Shown: positions 15,256 through 22,439 of the stretch, piece by piece
Layout of the letters: each line of letters starts with the position of its first letter
Numbering within the stretch: the first letter of the stretch is position 1
Source: Desulfobacteraceae bacterium
GTDB taxonomy: Bacteria; Desulfobacterota; Desulfobacteria; Desulfobacterales; ETH-SRB1
Length of the DNA: 37,292 nt
Assembly: GCA_028571455.1 (NCBI GenBank)
Contig: JAPVVG010000133.1
Location: forward strand, 1-37,292
Direction of reading: 5' to 3'
Notes under the pieces: model-generated
The model's database searches: none
The model's input: only the letters and a program-made list of their open reading frames with translations
What the model was told of the DNA's origin: nothing
Program-made: the position numbers and the translations under genes

Positions 15256-16380
15256 ATGAAAGTTGCACTTGTATGTAAAAAATACTCTCTGCAAGAGGGC
15301 GGCCTTGAAAGATATACATATTTTTTAAGCCGCGAATTGATTCGTGCAGGCCACGAAGTTCACGTTTTTGCAAACACCTGGCAGGAAGAGCCTGGTATCA
15401 TTATTCATCGTGTACCAATGGTTCGCCTGTCTTCGCCTGCTAAGAACCTCTCTTTTGCCTTTTTTACAAACAGGGCTCTATCGGAAATAAAATTCGATAT
15501 TATTCACAGCATGGAAAGGATTTTTTATCAGGACATATTCAGGGTTTCAGATGGCATTAACCCTGTCCAAATGCAGCAAAAATATCCTCATCCTGTTGTT
15601 CGCTTTATTAAAAAAATTGGTCCAAGACGGCTGGCCCTGAGTTATCTGGAGTACAGAATATTTGTGGATAAAGGCTGCAAGATCGTCATGACTAATTCCG
15701 AGCTGGTCAAAAGAAATATTATTGAGCATTACATGATGGATCCTGAAAAGATAGTTGTAATTTACAATGGGGTAGATATATCAAGATTCAATCCCAAAGT
15801 AAAAGAGAAATACAGAAAGAGTTTAAGAGAAAGGTACAGCATAAAAAAAGATGAAATAGTCCTTGTCTTTGTATCAAATAATTTTAAGCTGAAAAGGCTT
15901 GATTTGGTTTTAGAAGCCATGGCTCTTTTGAAAAATAATAGAATCAGGCTTTTTGTTATAGGGGCTGATAACCATAGGACATACCAAAGGTGGGTTGTTA
16001 ACAATGGCCTGACTGATCAGGTTTTATTTCTTGGGCCAAAAAGAAATATAGAAAAATATTACGCTGCCAGCGATATATTTGTTTTACCTACACTTTATGA
16101 TGCCTTTGCTAATGTCTGCTTAGAAGCAATGGCCTGTGGATTGCCTGTAATTACTACTGATTCCAATGGAGCCGCAGACCTTATTCTAGATAGAGAGAAT
16201 GGTTATATACTTCAAACACAAAGGGCAGATGAACTCGCCGCCAGAATAAAGGCTCTTGAATCTGAGTCAGACAGGGTGAAGATGGGTACCGCTGCTGCTG
16301 CTGAAGCAGCAACTTTTACAATGAAAAAACATCTGTCTGAGGTGCTGAAACTTTACGGAAGAGTCAGGGGCAAAGGCTGA
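15256..16380 (+). CDS. GT4 glycosyltransferase, WaaG-like (LPS core)
   Basis: The 374-residue GT-B enzyme has an N-terminal donor/acceptor half with GGLERYTYFLSRELIRAGHE (residues 15-34) and a C-terminal nucleotide-sugar half. The retaining-enzyme motif is PTLYDAFANVCLEAMACGLP (residues 278-297). The closest described type is WaaG, which adds glucose to heptose of the inner core; donor and acceptor here are not proven. The start ATG follows an AAAGG site. It is separated by two bases from the kinase gene downstream, giving an operon. It is the intact counterpart of the lost gene replaced by the ISAzo13 remnant. Confidence 0.8.
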   Translation: MKVALVCKKYSLQEGGLERYTYFLSRELIRAGHEVHVFANTWQEEPGIIIHRVPMVRLSSPAKNLSFAFFTNRALSEIKFDIIHSMERIFYQDIFRVSDGINPVQMQQKYPHPVVRFIKKIGPRRLALSYLEYRIFVDKGCKIVMTNSELVKRNIIEHYMMDPEKIVVIYNGVDISRFNPKVKEKYRKSLRERYSIKKDEIVLVFVSNNFKLKRLDLVLEAMALLKNNRIRLFVIGADNHRTYQRWVVNNGLTDQVLFLGPKRNIEKYYAASDIFVLPTLYDAFANVCLEAMACGLPVITTDSNGAADLILDRENGYILQTQRADELAARIKALESESDRVKMGTAAAAEAATFTMKKHLSEVLKLYGRVRGKG

Positions 16381-16382
16381 GA

Positions 16383-17282
16383 ATGAAGGACTTTTCTTCA
16401 TCCATAAATCGCATAGAAAAGAACCATATGATACTAAACAGGGATTACCTGGATCTCCTTAAAAATATTCAGTTTAATTCCTTTGAATCTGTTTGGGAAT
16501 ACTTGGGCGGTAAAACCATAAAAAAAATAAAAGCAAGGTCTGTAATACGTTTTGAAATTCAAATCGCTGGCCGAAAAAGGGTTTTTTATTTAAAACGTCA
16601 CAATACTAAATTTGCTGGCCTGCAAAGGATTCTGGCATTATTTACCCCAAAACTGATTTCTTCGGAAGGAAAAAGAGAATTTGAAAATATATGTGATTTT
16701 CGGGAAGGTGGCCTTGGGACAGTTTCACCTGTTGCGGCAGGGGAAAGATTCGTTAAGTTTTGTTGGGCACAGTCTTTTCTCATAACAGAAGATTTTTCTC
16801 CCTTTATTTCTCTTGAGTATATGTTAAGGGACAACCCTGAGTTTTTTATGGGAGAAAAGGGCTCTTACAGAAAAAGAAATTTGATTAATAAGATCGGTAT
16901 GTTTGCCAGAGAAATGCATAAAAAAGGGTTTAATCACTGCGATTTCAATGCCACCCATATATTGCTTCATTACAAAGACGAATCCGATGCCCCCGATATA
17001 GCTCTTTTTGATCTTCAGAGAGTGGACAGAAGCTCTGCCACACGGTTTAGATGGGTAATAAAGAGCCTTTCAGAGCTAAACTACACCTTGACTGAGGGTA
17101 TTTTTCGCGAAGAAGATAGAATTTCCCTTTTATTATCTTACAAAGGTAAAAAAAAGCTTAATGCATGGGACAGGCTGCAATGGCTCTGGATAAAGAGAAA
17201 AACAGCAAGAATCAAAAGACATACTGAAAAGATACTCGCAAGAAGAGCTGAAAGAAGGAGAAAAGGGATAGTAGAAAGATAA
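16383..17282 (+). CDS. LPS core kinase, WaaP/InaA-like
   Basis: The 299-residue protein has the lipopolysaccharide kinase pattern: an ATP-lysine in VFYLKRHN (Lys 71), the catalytic loop HCDFNATHILL (His 185 to Leu 195, with Asp 187 as base) and the metal loop FDLQRVD (209-215). WaaP phosphorylates heptose in the inner core using ATP. The C terminus (from about 258) is a basic tail that recurs as a duplicated scrap at 11521-11646. The gene follows the WaaG-like gene at two bases. The exact sugar target cannot be told from sequence. Confidence 0.8.
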   Translation: MKDFSSSINRIEKNHMILNRDYLDLLKNIQFNSFESVWEYLGGKTIKKIKARSVIRFEIQIAGRKRVFYLKRHNTKFAGLQRILALFTPKLISSEGKREFENICDFREGGLGTVSPVAAGERFVKFCWAQSFLITEDFSPFISLEYMLRDNPEFFMGEKGSYRKRNLINKIGMFAREMHKKGFNHCDFNATHILLHYKDESDAPDIALFDLQRVDRSSATRFRWVIKSLSELNYTLTEGIFREEDRISLLLSYKGKKKLNAWDRLQWLWIKRKTARIKRHTEKILARRAERRRKGIVER

Positions 17283-17285
17283 TTC

Positions 17286-17313
17286 GGGTCATTGATGTCC
17301 TGGCATATGACCC
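17286..17313. terminator. Hairpin between two convergent genes
   Basis: GGGTCAT (17286-17292) pairs with ATGACCC (17307-17313) with a 14-base loop. The kinase ends at 17282 and the minus-strand gene ends at 17315, so it could stop transcripts from both sides. There is no proper T-run on either side, so support is modest. Confidence 0.35.
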
Positions 17314-17314
17314 C

Positions 17315-18349
17315 CTATAAAATTTTTGCCCAGGGAGTGTCATAACTGCCTGTTTCAATCAGGTCAAGCATATGCCTGGCCATCTTTTCAGCATTAAATT
17401 CACTGTGAGCTCTTTTCATACCTGCTTCAGCAATTTTTTCCCGCTCCTGTTCATGTTTGAGATACCAATCAGCCAATTTAAAGAATTCATCAGCAGTATC
17501 AAAGTATCTTACATGCTCGCCGTCCTTAAAGAGCAGATCTGTATCCGGAACCCTTTTGGCTAATGTAAACGTGCCGCAGGAAATATAATTAATAAACCTG
17601 TCAGAATGATATAGCCTTACGTCATTTGCGATATTTATGCTCAAGCCTATTTTTGCGCCGCTAATGGCATAAAAGTAATCTATGCCTTCAACTCGCGGGA
17701 TGCCAAAAGCTCCGTAAACTCTCGCGTTGGACATTTGACTAAGCCGCTGGACAAGATTGTATCGCTCGTTATAACGGTCAAGCCTGGTATGTGCAGGTTT
17801 ACCTGTAAATATTATATCTGTTTTCCATTTTTCTTGGACCTGGTACCAGTATTGTATATCAGGGTCGCATATATTCGGCAAAAACGCGCAGCAAGGCACA
17901 CCCTGGTCTTTATAAGCTTTCATAAACCTGCCGCAACTTGTTGTCATTACGATATCGGTCTGTTTAGCTGTTGCTATACGGCCCGGATTCTTTTCGGGAA
18001 ACGGGTCATCGTCTCTGCTGATAAAAACAGCATCCCTGGCCGCATTGCGCATTTCCAAGACACTTTCAGCGTCGAGATACTTCATGCTTAATATAAGTAC
18101 AATGTCCGGGTGATAGTGTTTGATCTGCTCTGCTAAAAGCACATCGGTTTTTTTCTTGGCAAAACGCCTGGCAATCTTTTTACTGGAGAAAGGACTGCAC
18201 TGCATCATTATATTTCTGTAGCTAAATCTCTGGACATCGTGCCCAAGCCTGATCAACCCCTTTATCCACATTCGCGGTGACATCCGAATGGACTTAGGCG
18301 ACTCATCCTTAAAGTCAGCTATTACAAATATTTTTTTTGGTTTTTGCAT
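17315..18349 (-). CDS. CgeB-like glycosyltransferase
   Basis: This 344-residue protein resembles CgeB/DUF3880 glycosyltransferases of the GT-B type. Features are an N-terminal strand IFVIADFKD, then ISRDDDPFPEKNP, FLPNICDPDIQ, a DIIFTGKP segment and a C-terminal half with HSDRFINYISCGTFTLAKRV and KDGEHVRYFDT, as in the Glyco_trans_1_2 domain. Such enzymes act on cell-surface or spore polysaccharides. It is the last gene of the long minus-strand LPS cluster and begins 9 bases after the small methyltransferase gene. The substrate is unknown. Confidence 0.7.
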   Translation of the reverse strand: MQKPKKIFVIADFKDESPKSIRMSPRMWIKGLIRLGHDVQRFSYRNIMMQCSPFSSKKIARRFAKKKTDVLLAEQIKHYHPDIVLILSMKYLDAESVLEMRNAARDAVFISRDDDPFPEKNPGRIATAKQTDIVMTTSCGRFMKAYKDQGVPCCAFLPNICDPDIQYWYQVQEKWKTDIIFTGKPAHTRLDRYNERYNLVQRLSQMSNARVYGAFGIPRVEGIDYFYAISGAKIGLSINIANDVRLYHSDRFINYISCGTFTLAKRVPDTDLLFKDGEHVRYFDTADEFFKLADWYLKHEQEREKIAEAGMKRAHSEFNAEKMARHMLDLIETGSYDTPWAKIL

Positions 18350-18358
18350 AAGTTACGA

Positions 18359-19018
18359 CTAAATGGCCAAGTTGTCTGAATGAATTCTGATGATGTCATC
18401 TTTCACTTCAAAAATCCAATCGGGATGAATCTTCCGTATAAAGTTTTTCAATACATGTAGGGTCGGATAATCGTTTTCCCCCATAAAGCACCGTGCGTCA
18501 TCAATAAGGAGAACATGGTTCTCCGCGTTTCTGTGATTTAATATACATTTCAACTCCTGTATGATAGGTGTTTCCAGTTCACCTTTTGTGGTGGATCCGC
18601 CTGACCAATGGGCATCAAGCCAGAATATACAGGGTTGCATTACGTTCCTTAGTATTTCCGGCAGAAGTTCTCCGCTTTGGCCACACATAATATGAACATG
18701 ACTATAGCCCGAGAATTTCTTCTTGGCTTTTTCGAATAGAATATGGCTCAACTCAATTGAGAATATTTCTTTGAATCGATTAAGCATTGCATCAACCATA
18801 TCGCCTCTGTAGGTTCCGGTTTCAATAAAGATTGCCGGGGAGAACCGTTCAGCATATTCTGCAAGCACCATTTGCTTCCCAAAATGCGGCATTGGCTGCA
18901 CAGAGCCTTTTTTCTTCCACTCAGAATACTTTTTCTCAAATCTCTTGTGTCGTCTACGTCTTGCAAGAGATCCCAAAAAAGTCGTTCGTTCTAGGAAACT
19001 TTTTAACGTCGCGTACAT
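18359..19018 (-). CDS. SAM-dependent methyltransferase-like protein of the LPS cluster
   Basis: The 219-residue protein has the class I methyltransferase start IFIETGTYRGDMVDAML (residues 64-79, the SAM loop) and FSIELSHILFEKAKKKF (acidic E at about 89). A second strand, CIFWLDAHWSGG, and LLIDDARCF follow. These give a Rossmann fold, but the GxGxG glycine motif is GTYRG. A basic N terminus (LARRRRHKRFEKK) is a possible membrane or nucleic-acid contact. The neighbours (sugar methyltransferase, CgeB-like protein) suggest methylation of surface sugar. Confidence 0.6.
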   Translation of the reverse strand: MYATLKSFLERTTFLGSLARRRRHKRFEKKYSEWKKKGSVQPMPHFGKQMVLAEYAERFSPAIFIETGTYRGDMVDAMLNRFKEIFSIELSHILFEKAKKKFSGYSHVHIMCGQSGELLPEILRNVMQPCIFWLDAHWSGGSTTKGELETPIIQELKCILNHRNAENHVLLIDDARCFMGENDYPTLHVLKNFIRKIHPDWIFEVKDDIIRIHSDNLAI

Positions 19019-19086
19019 TTTAACACCTCGCCAATAAAACGTGGTAGACTTATTTATCTGTTTTTCTTATGACTACCAGATAGTTG

Positions 19087-19338
19087 TTATGGTTCTGTAG
19101 TTGCAAGAAAATTTGTGGTTCTAAATTGTTCACATAGTTCTTTATAAGAATCTACTGGATAAAGGTATCCTGAAGGTGTAATTCGGGATATCTTCATGTT
19201 AACATCTTGAAAAAAGTAATAAAAGTCTTGAAAAAATGAACGGGTATCAATATTACATCCTCCAAATTCAAATGTAACAATAGGCTGCCATTTCGTTTGG
19301 AGTAAAACTCTATGAGTTGTCAGCCTTTTTCCCAACAA
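19087..19338 (-). pseudogene. FkbM-family methyltransferase, C-terminal fragment
   Basis: The 83-residue frame contains QPIVTFEFGGCNIDTRSFFQ, DFYYFFQDVNMKI and ITPSGYLYPVDSYKE followed by FRTTNFLATTEP. This is the typical end of FkbM-type SAM methyltransferases. No SAM-binding part is present in frame. Its first 29 bases overlap the 3' end of the sugar O-methyltransferase-like gene in another frame, so it is a leftover of a larger gene that was joined there. Confidence 0.65.
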
Positions 19339-20302
19339 GATAGTTGTTGCCGGGTATATGTTTGATCTGCCAATTATGCCAAATAATGGCTCTGTTAGTA
19401 TCTTTCCATTTGCTAAAAAAATCTACATTATTTACTTCTCCAAATTTTTCTTGATAAGCGAGGAGAAAAGATTTGAATTCTGATGTTAGAGATAAAACCG
19501 AATCTCTAATAGTGATTGGGGCCTCGCTTATTGACCATGTGGCAATAAACATGGAGTTACTTACTTCAATGTGATCTGTGATCAACAATTTTAATTGTTC
19601 AATATCCGATAGACATATTACTCCAGTTTTTGACTTTATAAATGTATCTAATGAATGGACTGGTAGTCCAATAGCCTTGAGAAAATACCTTTGTAATGCG
19701 GAAAATGATGGCAGATCAAAAATTATGTATTTCCCATGGAATCCCAAGTTGAAAAACAACCGACACATGCTCCCATAGCCACCCCCGAATTCAAAAACAT
19801 AATCCGTATTATGAATATGGGCTCCGGTTTTTTCTTCAAATTGGGCCACATGATAAGCGTGATGGATCAAGTTACCACTGCTGTCTGGATAAAAGAGGTA
19901 AGGAAGAGGATGGCCTGTGGGAGATTCTTTGATTGCTGTGCGCCAGCGTGTATCCCAGTCCGTACGCTGCTTAACATAGTTTAACTCTGTTAAGATATAA
20001 CGAGCCTTAGCAACAAACATAGTTCCAGAAATGACACCCCAACGCAAAAACTCTCTGGGGTTATGATTCAAAACAAGTGATCGCAAACGGTTCATATTGT
20101 TCACCCATTCCGCTTCCGAAGGGAGTAGGTTTTTAGTCTTCAATACTGGCAATTCACGAAAAGCCGTTTGGAGTTCAGAAAGAAACTCTTCTTCTTTGCT
20201 TGACGGAGCCGGCAACGCCTTATCCTTATTAAGGAGAACATACAACATTTTCTTAATCATACGCTGGAGCATTACTGTCACCTTAAGTATTTGTAATATC
20301 AA
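19310..20302 (-). CDS. Putative sugar O-methyltransferase
   Basis: The 330-residue protein holds an SAM-binding motif VFEFGGGYGSMCRLF (residues 169-183), preceded by helical regions (HPLPYLFYPDSSGNLIHHAYH) and followed by YIIFDLPSFSALQRYFL and SMFIATWSISEAP. This is the layout of the putative sugar O-methyltransferase family linked to O-antigen and LPS loci. The start at 20302 may be late: MLQRMIKK at residue 11 is an alternative. Its 3' end overlaps the FkbM fragment. Confidence 0.65.
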   Translation of the reverse strand: MILQILKVTVMLQRMIKKMLYVLLNKDKALPAPSSKEEEFLSELQTAFRELPVLKTKNLLPSEAEWVNNMNRLRSLVLNHNPREFLRWGVISGTMFVAKARYILTELNYVKQRTDWDTRWRTAIKESPTGHPLPYLFYPDSSGNLIHHAYHVAQFEEKTGAHIHNTDYVFEFGGGYGSMCRLFFNLGFHGKYIIFDLPSFSALQRYFLKAIGLPVHSLDTFIKSKTGVICLSDIEQLKLLITDHIEVSNSMFIATWSISEAPITIRDSVLSLTSEFKSFLLAYQEKFGEVNNVDFFSKWKDTNRAIIWHNWQIKHIPGNNYLVGKKADNS

Positions 20303-20344
20303 TTTTACATGAAGACTTTTTAATATGTCCCTGTTCCTACGTTG

Positions 20345-21277
20345 CTAATTTTTTATTAGCCTAAAAGCCTTACTTCCGCAATGGGTCTCTTGCGGCTTGT
20401 CTTTTTCAATCGCCTCAATGTCAACACTGTAGCCTTCCTCGTATTGCCTGTTCAATGTTTCAACCGTATACTTTGCCAAGCCATCATACTCATTGGAGTC
20501 CTGATTAGTTGTGGTATTGACCATATTTACCTGTATCGCACTGGCGCAGTTTTTTTGGAAATAAAGCCGCGCAGGGAACTGGTTACTATTGTTCTGGCAC
20601 CAGCGGCAATTCCATGACTCAAGTGTGTTTGGATTATAGAAATAACCAAATTTTTTCAAGATAGAATGTTTTTTAAAAACCTTGCCAAGGATATTCACCA
20701 CTGGCGAGCTGGGTGCAAATATCTTTTCAATCAGACAGTTATTTTTACGACTGCATTTTATGATATTCTTGACAAGTTCGGACCTGTAAATCGTAGCGCA
20801 TAGCTCGAAAGGGTATCGAGTACTCGGTGTTCGGCCTTGATTCCAGTTTATACTGTAAACAGTTTGGCCGGCAACAGTACTTTCGCTGATAGGGTCGTTA
20901 CCTTTCTTTATGCTTTCCTCGCTGAATCTGAGTGAAAAGCCAAAAATATCCTCAGAGCGCTTGTCAAATGTTTCATCAATAACTTTGAAATCAACCGAGT
21001 CAAAATAGACCACATCATCAATGCCAAATAAAATATACTTTGTATCAACCTGATTTATAATTTTTAAAAGGTCGCCTTGGAAATCATTTTCCTTGATCAC
21101 CAAGCAATCCGGGTATTTGCTGAAAAGCTGCTGGTATTGTTCTGCGAACAGCTCCTGCTTATAAATGACGTAAGTCTGTATCAATTCAGCCGGAAAATAT
21201 CTGTACAAGCTTTCGAGGTAACCGTCGAGCTGTAGGGGACGATTTTTAGTAAACACAATGTTGCTTATTATCTTCAT
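20345..21277 (-). CDS. Putative glycosyltransferase, GT-A type
   Basis: The 310-residue protein begins ISNIVFTKNRPLQLDGYLES, a GT2-like first strand and helix, and later has FGIDDVVYFDSVDF (about residues 84-97), in which D87 and D88 may be the metal-binding DxD-like site. The C-terminal half has CRWCQNNSNQFPARLYF. Only the fold is suggested. It stands between a sugar methyltransferase and a GT4 in the same direction, which supports a role in LPS outer-core or O-antigen synthesis. Confidence 0.5.
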   Translation of the reverse strand: MKIISNIVFTKNRPLQLDGYLESLYRYFPAELIQTYVIYKQELFAEQYQQLFSKYPDCLVIKENDFQGDLLKIINQVDTKYILFGIDDVVYFDSVDFKVIDETFDKRSEDIFGFSLRFSEESIKKGNDPISESTVAGQTVYSINWNQGRTPSTRYPFELCATIYRSELVKNIIKCSRKNNCLIEKIFAPSSPVVNILGKVFKKHSILKKFGYFYNPNTLESWNCRWCQNNSNQFPARLYFQKNCASAIQVNMVNTTTNQDSNEYDGLAKYTVETLNRQYEEGYSVDIEAIEKDKPQETHCGSKAFRLIKN

Positions 21278-21384
21278 GTCTTGTTGATCTAATGAATCAT
21301 CCGTGAGTATCTCACGGATTGTCTATGGCAATATAACTTCGTCACGAGTCGATGACATTGGTTATAGAATACCAGAGTAAATTT

Positions 21385-22398
21385 TTATACCGCTGCTTTT
21401 TGTTTATGCGGGTAGCCTGTTATCTTCGAAAATAGATTCCCCATTTTTTGGCTGTGCAGGCTTAAGGAATAATCTCTTTTTATAAACTTCCGCCCATTTT
21501 TCCCTATACGTTTTCTCAGATCAGCTTGCTGAATAAAGAGCTTCAGCCACTTGAGCCATTCATCTTCATTGTGTGCCAAAAAACCATTTTCGTGGTTATG
21601 CACAATCTCACAGTTCATCCCTACCGGCGAGGCCACTACCGGCACTCCAACAGCCATACATTGTAAAAGTTTAAAGGCGCATTTGCCGCGGCTCCATGGG
21701 TCATCCGACAGTGGCATAAGTCCTATGTCAAAACTGTGAAGGTCTTCGATCTCCTCCTCGTATTTCCAGAGCTTTTTGATTACTTTTAAGTGCCGGCAAT
21801 CAAAAAAAGTATCGCATACGATTTTTAGTTGAACATCATCAAATTCCCGGCCAATCTCTTCCAGAACTCCTTTTAAATCCGCAAGATATGCCAGGGTACT
21901 TTTGCTTCCGATCCAGCCCAGGGTTACCGTTTTTTTTTCATCGTGATAAATTTTGGCACGATATCGTTTCATATCAATCGGGGTTGGTATAATACTAACC
22001 CTGCTGTGAGGAACCTCTTCACGCAGGTACCGGTTGCCGGCTATCACCCAATCAGCGTTATTCACCGTCCGGATAAACCGTTGCCTTCTCTGCCATGAAT
22101 ATGAGTTCATATGCTTTGAGTCCCTGTACATTACCGCATCGTCAAAGTCATATATGAGCGACTTACTGTGGCAACGGAGCAGCCGAAATTCAAGCGGGCC
22201 AAGCAGTTTTTTTTGTAACACTACCAGATCAAACCGGGACATTTTACGGAAAGCAATAAACCGTGTATAAAGTCTATGCGGAATTCTCAAAACCGTGCAA
22301 ACATGCCCCATCTCCTCGAGATGAGGAATATATTGAAGAACCCGATAGCGACTGCTCGGAGCCCCGAATCTTTTTATTAAAAAAGCAATTCGCATCAT
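21385..22398 (-). CDS. GT4-type glycosyltransferase
   Basis: The 337-residue GT-B protein starts IAFLIKRFGAPSSRYRVLQY and includes LIYDFDDAVMYRDSK, SIIPTPIDMKRY, LGWIGSKSTLAYL and the donor-site motif FKLLQCMAVGVPVVASPVGMN. This is the family-4 type that often acts on core or O-antigen sugars. Its stop lies 107 bases before the preceding gene. It starts 42 bases after the fusion protein's stop. The donor sugar is unknown. Confidence 0.75.
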   Translation of the reverse strand: MMRIAFLIKRFGAPSSRYRVLQYIPHLEEMGHVCTVLRIPHRLYTRFIAFRKMSRFDLVVLQKKLLGPLEFRLLRCHSKSLIYDFDDAVMYRDSKHMNSYSWQRRQRFIRTVNNADWVIAGNRYLREEVPHSRVSIIPTPIDMKRYRAKIYHDEKKTVTLGWIGSKSTLAYLADLKGVLEEIGREFDDVQLKIVCDTFFDCRHLKVIKKLWKYEEEIEDLHSFDIGLMPLSDDPWSRGKCAFKLLQCMAVGVPVVASPVGMNCEIVHNHENGFLAHNEDEWLKWLKLFIQQADLRKRIGKNGRKFIKRDYSLSLHSQKMGNLFSKITGYPHKQKAAV

Positions 22399-22439
22399 TT
22401 AATACAGCGACAAAAGGCGTTCCGCCTCTCAAACCGTTC

